A DNA stretch of 64,000 nt from Streptomyces sp. PH10-H1 (GTDB lineage: Bacteria > Actinomycetota > Actinomycetes > Streptomycetales > Streptomycetaceae): contig NZ_JASISZ010000018.1 of NCBI RefSeq assembly GCF_030063355.1, forward strand, positions 14,656-78,655, given 5' to 3'. Made by a program: the position numbers and the translations under genes. The notes under the pieces were generated by a model. That model saw nothing but the letters and a program-made list of their open reading frames with translations, did not search any database and was not told the DNA's origin. Shown here one piece after another: positions 43,983 through 51,743 of this stretch; the stretch's first letter is position 1; every line of letters starts with the position of its first letter.

Positions 43983-45267
43983 TGCCCGCGCCCTCATTGA
44001 GATGGGTGCCGAAGCGGTTCGTCGGCTCGCTCGTCGCGGTTACTCCCTGGACCTGTCCCGGCTGGAAGACCTCCAGTCGCGGCGCAACCAGAGCATCCGC
44101 TCAGCCGACGAGCTGCGGGCGGAGGCCAAGCGGGTAGCAAGCGAAGTCCAGCAGACGGCCAAGCAGGGCGGCGACATCGCCAAGCTGAAGGAGCGCGCCC
44201 GCGAGCTGAAGGACCAGGTCCGCGAGATTGAGGCCGGCCAGGAGCAGAGCCAGGAAGAGCTCCGCGATCTGCTGCTCAGCATCCCGAACCTGCCCGACGA
44301 CTCGGCCCCGGACGGCGACTCTGACGAGTTCGCGGTCGAGGTCCGGCGCGTCGGCACCCCGCCGTCCTTCCTCTTCGAGCCGAAGGACCACGTCGACCTC
44401 GGTGAGAGCACCGGCATCCTCGACTTCGGCCGGGCGACGAAGCTGTCGGGCCCTCGGTTCGTGGTCTCCCGCGGTGCGGGCGCCGCCCTTGAACGGGCAC
44501 TGGCGACCCTCTTCCTCGACATCCACACCCGCCGCCACGGATACGTCGAGCACGCGGTCCCCTACCTGGTCACGCGTAAGACGATGACCGGCACCGGGCA
44601 GCTGCCGAAGTTCGAGGAGGACCTGTTCAAGACCGGCATGGCCGACCGCGAACTGTTCCTGATCCCGACGGCCGAAGTACCGCTGACCAATCTCTACGCC
44701 GACGAGATCATCCCCCCGGCCGAGCTGCCCATGGCCCTCACCGCGCACACGCCGTGCTTCCGCTCCGAGGCTGGCTCCTACGGCCGTGACACCCGGGGCC
44801 TCATCCGGCAGCACCAGTTCGCCAAGGTCGAGATCGTCCGGATGGTCGACCCCGCGGACGCCGACGCCACGCTGGACACGATGGTCGGCCACGCCGAGGC
44901 GTGCCTGAAGGAGCTCGGCCTCGCGTACCGCGTCGTCAAGCTGGCCGCAGGCGACATCGGCTTCTCCGCCCAGCTCACGTACGACATCGAGGTCTGGATT
45001 CCCAGCCAGAACACCTACCGGGAGATCTCCTCGATCTCGAACTTCGGCACCTTCCAGGCCCGCCGCGCGAACATCCGCACCCGAGGCGAGGACGGCAAGC
45101 CCAAGCTCGTCGCCACGCTCAATGGCTCCGGTCTCCCCATCGGCCGCACCGTGGCCGCGCTCCTCGAACAGTGCCAGCAGCAGGACGGCTCCCTCGTCCT
45201 TCCCGAATCGCTCTTCCCGTACCTCGGCTTCCGCCGTATCTCGGCGGACGGAACACCGGAGGCATAA
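43975..45267 (+). CDS. serS: Seryl-tRNA synthetase, pathway-associated copy
   Basis: 430 residues from an ATG behind AAAAAGGA, overlapping the phosphatase gene by 8 bp. The tRNA-binding coiled-coil arm (about 27-110), TAEVPLTN, motif 2 CFRSEAGSYGRDTRGLIRQHQF split across 260-285, and motif 3 GSGLPIGRTVAALLEQ are intact, so it should be active. Since every cell needs a housekeeping serS elsewhere, this is likely a second copy. In natural-product loci such copies either feed seryl-tRNA into a pathway (as VlmL) or give self-resistance to a SerRS inhibitor. Confidence 0.93.
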   Translation: MHDARALIEMGAEAVRRLARRGYSLDLSRLEDLQSRRNQSIRSADELRAEAKRVASEVQQTAKQGGDIAKLKERARELKDQVREIEAGQEQSQEELRDLLLSIPNLPDDSAPDGDSDEFAVEVRRVGTPPSFLFEPKDHVDLGESTGILDFGRATKLSGPRFVVSRGAGAALERALATLFLDIHTRRHGYVEHAVPYLVTRKTMTGTGQLPKFEEDLFKTGMADRELFLIPTAEVPLTNLYADEIIPPAELPMALTAHTPCFRSEAGSYGRDTRGLIRQHQFAKVEIVRMVDPADADATLDTMVGHAEACLKELGLAYRVVKLAAGDIGFSAQLTYDIEVWIPSQNTYREISSISNFGTFQARRANIRTRGEDGKPKLVATLNGSGLPIGRTVAALLEQCQQQDGSLVLPESLFPYLGFRRISADGTPEA

Positions 45268-45268
45268 C

Positions 45269-46291
45269 GTGCTCGTCGGCGTCTGCGACTTCCCTGGTAG
45301 CTACGCCTTTCCACCCGCCGGGTACGGCGGGATCGAACGATGGCTGTGGGCGGTCGCCGTAGGCGCCCGTGCCGCAGGCGCCGACGTACACCTTCTGGGG
45401 CCGGGCTGGCTCGCGGACCTGGAGCCCGACTGGGTCCGTAAGCCGGATCGCCTGGAAGACATCACCGCCGGATCACTCGCCGAGCGCGCGCTGCGGAGTG
45501 CCGGATACGACCTCCTGGTCGTGGGGCACGAGTACCCCTCGCTGCCCGCCTGGACCCGCACTTGGAACGCGCTGGAATGCGACGTCGCCACGTTCCAGCA
45601 CTCACCCGTCTTCCAGCACACCAGCACCGCCTTCGACGGAGCGCGGTCACGCCTCTACTGCTACTCGCCCGAGATGATCGAGCGGTACGCGGACCACCAG
45701 CCTGTGCCTGAACTCGCTGTCCACCTCGGCCTGGACGAGGACGAACCTCCGGCTGTTGCCGGCAGCGACCTCGTGTGGCTCGGCCGCATAGACGAGGAGA
45801 AGGCCCCGCACATCGCCGTCCGCGCCGCCCAGATGCTCGGCCGCCGAATACAGATCGTCGGACCCGTCTTCGATGAGGCGTACGTGCGACACCACGAGCG
45901 CCTCTTCAGCGCGAGCCACGTGAAATGGGTGGGCGAGCTCGGCGGCCCCGCCAAGACCGCCGCTATCCGCGATGCCTCCGCCTTCGTCTACACCTACGCC
46001 CGTACGTACGTGGAGGCTGGCGCCGCAGTCTTCGGCGAGTCCCTCCGCGCCGGCACTCCCATGGCCGCGCTCACGTGGCGCGGGGGAACATGCGCTGAGG
46101 CGGCCCTGTGCGATCAGACCGGGGCGATCACGGTGGGCGACCCCGACCTGGACGACGAGACGGCCGCAGGACTTCTGGCCCGGGCGATCGAAGAAGCCGA
46201 GGACCTTGACCACACGCAGGTCCAGGAGATTGGGATGCAACGCTTCGATCCAGCCCGCCACTTCACGGCGATGTCGACACGGCCATGCTGA
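45269..46291 (+). CDS. GT4-type glycosyltransferase
   Basis: 340 residues from the GTG at 45269, one base after the SerRS stop and behind GGAGG. GT-B fold: N-terminal GGIERWLWAVAVGARAAGADVHLLGPG and C-terminal VWLGRIDEEKAPHIAVRAAQMLG with the family E-x7-E region around EAGAAVFGESLRAGTPMAALTWRGG. Soluble, no membrane segment. Donor sugar and acceptor unknown; suggests the product of this operon is glycosylated. Confidence 0.87.
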   Translation: MLVGVCDFPGSYAFPPAGYGGIERWLWAVAVGARAAGADVHLLGPGWLADLEPDWVRKPDRLEDITAGSLAERALRSAGYDLLVVGHEYPSLPAWTRTWNALECDVATFQHSPVFQHTSTAFDGARSRLYCYSPEMIERYADHQPVPELAVHLGLDEDEPPAVAGSDLVWLGRIDEEKAPHIAVRAAQMLGRRIQIVGPVFDEAYVRHHERLFSASHVKWVGELGGPAKTAAIRDASAFVYTYARTYVEAGAAVFGESLRAGTPMAALTWRGGTCAEAALCDQTGAITVGDPDLDDETAAGLLARAIEEAEDLDHTQVQEIGMQRFDPARHFTAMSTRPC

Positions 46292-47292
46292 CGGACGGGG
46301 CTCGGGAACACGCGCTCGGGGAGTCATCCGCACGGGAGGACCGCTTACCTGCCGTGCTGCGACAAGTGTTCGGCCCGCAATGGGTGTTCACTTCTTCTGC
46401 CGGTCGGATCAGGATCGAGCACGCACACAGAGGCTCTCCGTACTGCCCGCCTCGCCGCACCCCGTCGTGGGAGGAGCTCCTGGCGGTGCTGAAGGCGGGC
46501 TTCGCGGCGCAGGGCGTCCCGCAGGCCGCCTGTCTGCCCCTTCGATGGGGCCGGGAGACCGAGCTGACGATCTCGGCTGTCCAAGCCCTTGACCCCCTCC
46601 TCAAGGACGGTCGCCCACTGACGTACCGCAGCGGCTTCCTGCCCCAGCCTGTCGTCCGCTTCACCGGGCGGCGTGACGCATCAGGTGACCTCCAGGACGG
46701 GTTTCTGACCTCGTTCGTCAACGTCTCCCGAGTCCAGCCGATCCAGTGCCTGGACGAGTTTGGGACGATCTTGGACGGCTGGCTCAGCGTGCTCTCCCGC
46801 TTGGGTTTCCACGCGCGCCACATCAGCGTTCACGGCAAGCTCTCGACCTGGCGGCGCCGCCAAGTCGTAGGCATCACTCTTCGCTTCGACCACCTCGACC
46901 TGCCTCTCGGCGACATCGTTCTCCTGTGGAACGCCGACAACCCCGAGCGAATGGCGGTAGACCTCGGCACCGGGCTGGAACGCCTGGCCTGGGCACGGAC
47001 GCGGCTTGAGTGGTGGGATCTCGTCTTCGGTAGGTTCGCGTCCCTCGTGCCACGGGCGACACTCGATGCCGTCCGCACGGCCACCCTTCTCCTCGCGCAC
47101 GGCGTCAGCCCTGCCGCGCGAGGGGCCGGCGGCATCACTCGCCGGGTCATCGGAGCGATCGACCCTGATGTGGCGAGGCTGGGCGTCAGCTCCCTGGTGC
47201 GTGCGTCCTACCGCTATTGGCGCCTTTTCGGCGAGCCGAATGTTCCCTGGCCGGCGGTGACCATGGCGATCGAGGAGGAGCTGGACAGCTGA
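46285..47292 (+). CDS. Class II tRNA-synthetase-like (AlaRS-type) protein
   Basis: 335 residues overlapping the glycosyltransferase gene by 7 bp. The region VDLGTGLERLAWARTRLEWW (226-245) is a class II motif 3 in AlaRS style, and LLAHGVSPAARGAGGITRRVIGAI parallels the AlaRS segment around GVLPSNEGRGYVLRR. The N-terminal 220 residues have no clear motif 2. There is no editing or C-Ala domain, so it is far shorter than AlaRS. It may be a ligase that has left translation. Last gene of the operon. Confidence 0.65.
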   Translation: MLTDGAREHALGESSAREDRLPAVLRQVFGPQWVFTSSAGRIRIEHAHRGSPYCPPRRTPSWEELLAVLKAGFAAQGVPQAACLPLRWGRETELTISAVQALDPLLKDGRPLTYRSGFLPQPVVRFTGRRDASGDLQDGFLTSFVNVSRVQPIQCLDEFGTILDGWLSVLSRLGFHARHISVHGKLSTWRRRQVVGITLRFDHLDLPLGDIVLLWNADNPERMAVDLGTGLERLAWARTRLEWWDLVFGRFASLVPRATLDAVRTATLLLAHGVSPAARGAGGITRRVIGAIDPDVARLGVSSLVRASYRYWRLFGEPNVPWPAVTMAIEEELDS

Positions 47293-47622
47293 AGAGAATT
47301 CCGAAATGAAGTGAGCCGCCTGCCAGGGCGGCCCTGTTGTAGCTCTCGTGTCTCATGCCGGGGTCTGTCTGCAGTTTCGTATATCCACGGCAGGTGCGTG
47401 AACGCGGCACGACTGCCGCTCTCGGAGCGGTATCGAACCACCTCTGAATAGCCATCGACTGCCGAGCTCTCCGGAAGCGATGAGTTCGCTGGAGGCAGAC
47501 AAGGAAGAGCGCAGAAAGACTGGCCACATGGGGTAAGGGATGTCAAGGTAAACGACCTCCCAGAGATTTTCAGGCCGCCTTAGCTCGCTGCGTCGGTGGT
47601 CGATGGGCCCATTTCAATTCAC
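47293..47622. other. Gene-free stretch after the operon
   Basis: About 330 bp without a supportable gene. GCCGCC-TGCCA-GGGCGGC near 47312-47329 is a modest hairpin that may end the operon transcript. Confidence 0.45.
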
Positions 47623-48444
47623 ATGGAGGCGTTCCTGAATCCGCATTTTCCGTTCGATCCTTCCCTCGCGACCGGCGTCCTTCCCACGTACTGGGTCGGC
47701 CCCCGACACCTGGCCGGTGACGACGGTCGTCTCTACGATGCCGTCGCGGACTACCTCGCCGGCTTCGGCTGGACGAGCCTGACAGCCGTTCGAGGGCGGC
47801 GTGAGCTCGATAAACCGCTGGAGGACCTTCAGGTGCTGCGCAGCACGGTCCTGCACATCAGTCCCGACGCTCTTCGGTGGGCGCAGTGGGTGTTGCCGGA
47901 CGAGCCGTTCTACCTCGGTGGGCTGCCGATCGCGTGGCAGGTCTCTGCCCGCTCGGACGCGAGCAGTCCTCTCGCGGACTGGTCCGCCTACTTCACCCGT
48001 GAAGTCCCGGGTGAAGTCATCGCCGCCTTTCTCCAGGCACTTGACGCATGCGGCCAGCCTTCTGCTGCGTCCGCCGGACCCCGGGTGGTCCTCGATGCGG
48101 TCACCGCGCACGGTTGGTTCCGCGACGCAGAACAGCCCCAGACGGCGGCAATGCACCCCACCTTCACCGCTCGCATCAGTCTCGGCGAGGTGCCGCCCTT
48201 GATCCAGGACGCCGACCCCCGGGCTCTGATAGCCGAGGCGGAGGATGAGGGGGCGAGGGGCTGGCAGGCGTGGGCTGAGCCGGCCATGGGGGCCCCATGT
48301 CTGTGGGCTGCGTCGTTCAGTGCCAGCGTGCCCCACAGCCTGGTCGCCGCGTTCGCCTCCTCGCTCAGCTCCACCACACCGGTACTGCGCCGAGTGCTGC
48401 CGGAGAGCACGCGGGATCACCTACTACGGGCCCCTGCGAGCTGA
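47623..48444 (+). CDS. DUF317 family protein
   Basis: 273 residues from the ATG at 47623. Two related halves are seen, each with the DUF317 pattern (YWVGPRHLAGDD... YLAGFGWTSL, later DAVTAHGWF then SLGEVPP). DUF317 proteins are almost limited to streptomycetes and their plasmids and AICEs; function unknown. The presence supports the mobile origin of this part of the island. Confidence 0.72.
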   Translation: MEAFLNPHFPFDPSLATGVLPTYWVGPRHLAGDDGRLYDAVADYLAGFGWTSLTAVRGRRELDKPLEDLQVLRSTVLHISPDALRWAQWVLPDEPFYLGGLPIAWQVSARSDASSPLADWSAYFTREVPGEVIAAFLQALDACGQPSAASAGPRVVLDAVTAHGWFRDAEQPQTAAMHPTFTARISLGEVPPLIQDADPRALIAEAEDEGARGWQAWAEPAMGAPCLWAASFSASVPHSLVAAFASSLSSTTPVLRRVLPESTRDHLLRAPAS

Positions 48445-48460
48445 CCGTGCCCCACGCCGG

Positions 48461-48494
48461 GAAGCCGGGCCTCTCGCATGGGAGGCCCGGCTTC
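48461..48494. terminator. Terminator after the DUF317 gene
   Basis: Perfect 13-bp arms GAAGCCGGGCCTC / GAGGCCCGGCTTC with loop TCGCATGG, 17 bp after the DUF317 stop. The following 48495-48690 has no supportable gene. Confidence 0.8.
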
Positions 48495-48690
48495 GTGCTG
48501 CTCGTGCAGCTCCGGTGTGTAGCGGACTTGTGGTTGCCCGAGCGGGAGCGGGCTAGTTGCTGTATCCAGCCTGTTGGCAGCGCTGGGAGATGGCGTCTAT
48601 TTGATCTTTCCTGGCGCCGATCGCCGGGACCGGGAACGTCTCTGGCCCCGGTCACTCCATCGTTGGGTCAATATGTGACGCGGGCCTTCG

Positions 48691-49071
48691 CTAAAAGGTG
48701 TAGGGGGTGAAGGGACGCACCGGTTCCATCTGGAGGGCGAGCAAGCGATCGAACTCGACCCGTTCGTCCTGGCTCATCAGCTCGACGGCGTTGCCCAAGG
48801 TCTTCTTAGCGAGCTGGTTCATGAACGGAGCGAGGAACCGGTTCATGACTTCTGGGGCGTCGTACACTCCCCGCTTATACTCCATGTAGCGCTCGAACTG
48901 CGCATGGAACTCGAAGAATTCTTCGCGGTTTGCGTGGAGGGCGGTGGTCTGTTCCTCGTTGCTGAACGGTCGCCCGTCGCTGTGGGACCAGGTACGGGTG
49001 TCCTTTCGGTACGTGAAGTCCGAGTCGCAGAGAAGGGCGACGACGGAGGGGTTGACTTCCAGTTCGGTCAT
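48691..49071 (-). CDS. Hypothetical protein at the left edge of the mobilizable element
   Basis: 126 residues from the ATG at 49071. No family recognised. It is soluble and acidic to neutral, with a helical middle (REEFFEFHAQFERYMEYK) and an end rich in Leu/Met. Its upstream region carries a 40-bp operator-like module (49125-49164) that recurs inverted before the XRE gene at 55.36 kb, so the two genes are likely controlled together. Confidence 0.65.
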   Translation of the reverse strand: MTELEVNPSVVALLCDSDFTYRKDTRTWSHSDGRPFSNEEQTTALHANREEFFEFHAQFERYMEYKRGVYDAPEVMNRFLAPFMNQLAKKTLGNAVELMSQDERVEFDRLLALQMEPVRPFTPYTF

Positions 49072-49124
49072 AGGGGTGTGCGGCTCCTTGTGGGATCGGT
49101 TGGGGTACATCAATCGTCTGGAGA

Positions 49125-49164
49125 ATCGCCGGTTGGGCTAACCGGCGATCGTCGGCTATGTTGC
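49125..49164. promoter_or_regulatory. 40-bp operator-like module, left copy
   Basis: ATCGCCGGTT-GGGCT-AACCGGCGAT (49125-49149, perfect 10-bp arms), then 5 bp, then GCTATGTTGC (49155-49164). It lies 54-93 bp upstream of the start of the minus-strand gene at 49071. An inverted, near-identical copy is at 55301-55340. Confidence 0.6.
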
Positions 49165-49180
49165 GCCCGCCTCCCCGGGG

Positions 49181-50920
49181 TCAGTGCCGATGGCTGGAAC
49201 GGCTCGACGCCCTGGCGACCGGTGATGCGACGGGTGCTGCGGCCAGGGTGCCCCGGCTGCCTCGGGTGGGTCTGACCTGCGGGTTTTCGGGTGCGGCGGG
49301 CAGGTGAGCGGTGGCGCGCAGGCGCCAGACGAGGACGTCGCTGATGGAGGTGGCGGTGCCGAGCTCGCGTCGTTGGGTGGCGTCGGCGAGCAGGGAGGCC
49401 GGGTCGTGTCCCGCTTGCCGGGCGTCGGCGAGGGTGGCGGCCAGAGCAGGCCAGCCGGGCTCGGCCTGGATGCGTTCGGCGAGCTCTGGCAGCACCTGAC
49501 GCAGGAGGTCGGCTTGCCGTCTCCGGATACTCGCTGCCTGACGCTGGCCTCGCCGGCGGAGGGTGGCCATGGGGTGGGCTGCGGCCGCCTGGTAGGCGGC
49601 ACGCAGGTGTTCGGCGGTTTGCTGGGCCGCGGCGGCCTGTTGGTGGTGGTGCCTCTTGGCGTGCCAGTTCGCCACGGTGATGGCGAGGAAGACGGCCATG
49701 TCGATGACCATGGCGGTGGTGGCGCCGTCCTCGCCGTGACCGAGGGCGGGGCCGCTGTGGACCAGATCGTGGGCGGCCTGGCGAAGGGCGCGGTCGTGCC
49801 CGCGTATGGCACGGATGTGGGAGCGGGCGGCCCGTTCGAACGCGGAGGCTGCTTGCCGTAGTTCGGTGCGGGTATGGGCGGCACAAGTCTGGGCGAGCGC
49901 GTCCAGGATCTCCCCTGTGGCGGCGATCTGCGCTGCTGCAATCCCGTCGTCACCGTGATCAATGATCAGCAGGGCGCGCCAGGTGGCGGCGGTGGCGCGA
50001 CGTCGGGCGAACGCGGGATGGGTTACGGGCGGAAGGGCGGGCTGCGCGGTCTCGGAGCCGCCTTCGGGGACAGCCTGCGCCTGCTGGGTCCAGCGTTCTC
50101 GGATGCGGGGCAGGGACAGGTCGGGGGCGAGGGTGGAGCCGGCGTAGAAAACCGGTTCGTTGTCCTTGTTGCGGTCACCGGGCAGTGCGACCTTGTAGCC
50201 GAGGAGGTCACCCGACGGTGCGATCCGCTTGTGGATCAGGACACCGCCGGCGGCCAGCCGGTCGAAGAACTCATCCGTGGAGGCCGCGCCGGCTGCCGCG
50301 CCGCGCACGGTCTCGCGCAGCTCCTCCCGCACAGTGCGCTCCCGCCCAGCACGTTCGGCTTTGTGGCGTTCGGCGCTGGTGGGGCGTTTGGCTGCGGTGC
50401 CGTCGCCGGGCGTGACGCGGTGCAGGCCGTAGTCGGCTTCGATGAGGCGGGCTGCGGCCTGTGCGCGTTGGCCGGAGCGGTGGTGGTCGGGGCGGCGGCC
50501 GTCCTCGCGAACGAGGGTGGCGATGATGTGGATGTGGTCGTCGGCATGACGAACAGCGGCCCACCGGCACCCGGCACTGTCTGGGCTGACGGGGTCGATG
50601 CCGGTGGCGGCCACGATGCGGCGGGCGATGTCGGCCCACTCCTCGTCGCTGAGGATGCGGTCGGTGCCCGCGGCCCGCACGGAGCAGTGCCACACGTGCT
50701 GCTCGGGCCACTGGTCTTCCCCGAGCAGATGCAGGGGCTGGTCGAGGACCCGCTGGAGGTCTTCATTCGTGGCGGAGGGGTCCCGGCCGGGGTCGGGTGC
50801 CATGCCGTCGTAGGAGGCGAGCAGGTGCGGATCGACGTGCTCCTCGCGGGTGCCCTTGCCGTAGAGGTAGTTGAGTAGCCCCCGGGTGTTGCTGCCTTGC
50901 TTGTGGATGCGAGGGATCAA
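49181..50920 (-). CDS. Relaxase / mobilization nuclease
   Basis: 579 residues from an ATG. The N-terminal 200 residues form a relaxase domain: candidate nicking tyrosines Tyr18/Tyr20 in LLNYLYGKG, and the metal-binding histidines His125, His129 and His131 in VRHADDHIHIIATL. The middle and C-terminal parts are helical and Arg/Ala-rich, probably DNA-binding. It would nick at oriT and lead the strand into a recipient. Coupled by 4 bp overlap to mobC upstream. Confidence 0.9.
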   Translation of the reverse strand: MIPRIHKQGSNTRGLLNYLYGKGTREEHVDPHLLASYDGMAPDPGRDPSATNEDLQRVLDQPLHLLGEDQWPEQHVWHCSVRAAGTDRILSDEEWADIARRIVAATGIDPVSPDSAGCRWAAVRHADDHIHIIATLVREDGRRPDHHRSGQRAQAAARLIEADYGLHRVTPGDGTAAKRPTSAERHKAERAGRERTVREELRETVRGAAAGAASTDEFFDRLAAGGVLIHKRIAPSGDLLGYKVALPGDRNKDNEPVFYAGSTLAPDLSLPRIRERWTQQAQAVPEGGSETAQPALPPVTHPAFARRRATAATWRALLIIDHGDDGIAAAQIAATGEILDALAQTCAAHTRTELRQAASAFERAARSHIRAIRGHDRALRQAAHDLVHSGPALGHGEDGATTAMVIDMAVFLAITVANWHAKRHHHQQAAAAQQTAEHLRAAYQAAAAHPMATLRRRGQRQAASIRRRQADLLRQVLPELAERIQAEPGWPALAATLADARQAGHDPASLLADATQRRELGTATSISDVLVWRLRATAHLPAAPENPQVRPTRGSRGTLAAAPVASPVARASSRSSHRH

Positions 50921-51540
50921 GCGGCCTCGCCTTTCGCGCGGGAGATGATCCGCTCAACGGCAGCCTTGGTGGCGGTGGCCGCACGGCGGACGTCAGCGAG
51001 GGTCTCCTCGACGTCGGTGGCGTCGCCGCCGGAGTTGAGGGTCTTGGCCATCTGGTTGAGGTTGCTGCCGGCCCAGCCGAGTTTGCGGCCGGTGGCGAAC
51101 AGTTCGGTGAGGACGTCGTGGTCGGCTGCGATGGCGGCGGCGGTGCGGGTCTGGTCGCGGGCGGCGGCCAGGGCGGAGTGCGCGAGGAAACCGGCGATGC
51201 TCATGCCGACGGCGTCGGCGCCGGCCTGGATGAGGGCGTGTTCGCGTTCGCTGAGGCGGACGCTCTGGGCGGGACGCTGCTTCTTGTCACGCGGACGCGA
51301 TTTCCCCCTGGCCCGGCGCTTGCGCCCGGCCGCGCCTGGCTGCGATCCGCCCTCGGTCGCAGCCTTCCCGTCCGGCGCCCCCTGGCGCTGGTCGGGCCCC
51401 GCCACCCCTGGGGCGGGGTCGAGTTCGGACGCTCCCCCGGCGGGGGAGTGTCCGAATCTCCAACTTGCTCCGTCTGAAGCTGGGGTGGGTTGTCTCTCGT
51501 TCTGGTGTTGGTCGGGGCTGGTGGTGCACGGATCCTGCAT
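50917..51540 (-). CDS. MobC-like relaxosome protein
   Basis: 207 residues from the ATG at 51540. The conserved MobC part is the C-terminal half (VRLSEREHALIQAGADAVG, then GWAGSNLNQMAKTLNSGG). The first 90 residues are low-complexity and Arg/Lys/Gly-rich and overlap a 15-bp inverted repeat (51424-51456), so the true start may be further downstream. Assists relaxase nicking by opening oriT. Confidence 0.82.
   Translation of the reverse strand: MQDPCTTSPDQHQNERQPTPASDGASWRFGHSPAGGASELDPAPGVAGPDQRQGAPDGKAATEGGSQPGAAGRKRRARGKSRPRDKKQRPAQSVRLSEREHALIQAGADAVGMSIAGFLAHSALAAARDQTRTAAAIAADHDVLTELFATGRKLGWAGSNLNQMAKTLNSGGDATDVEETLADVRRAATATKAAVERIISRAKGEAA
51424..51456. repeat. Large inverted repeat near mobC 5' end, oriT candidate
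   Basis: TTCGGACGCTCCCCC (51424-51438) and GGGGGAGTGTCCGAA (51442-51456), 14 of 15 pairs, with loop GGC. An inverted repeat next to mobC is the common layout of oriT in mobilizable plasmids; here it lies inside the non-conserved first part of the annotated MobC frame. The nick site cannot be read from sequence alone. Confidence 0.4.
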
Positions 51541-51723
51541 GGAAGGCTCCTGATGGGAGGGGGGAATGAGCGGATCAGGCCGGCGCTTGGGCAGTAACCC
51601 CGCGTCCTGCTGGTGCGAGAGGGGGGATCGCGGGGGAGTGCTGCGCCTGGTATGGCGGCGTGAACGTGGGGCTGCGGTCAGGCGGAGTCGATGGTCCGCG
51701 GATCCCCGTGCCGTCGTTTGTGG

Positions 51724-51743
51724 CTGACCGGATATCCGGTCAG
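51724..51743. repeat. Perfect 20-bp palindrome at the stop of the DUF2637 gene
   Basis: CTGACCGGATATCCGGTCAG, perfectly self-complementary, overlapping the stop codon region of the minus-strand DUF2637 gene (stop at 51740). It could be a dimeric protein site or a terminator. The 51541-51723 gap to mobC has no gene. Confidence 0.5.
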
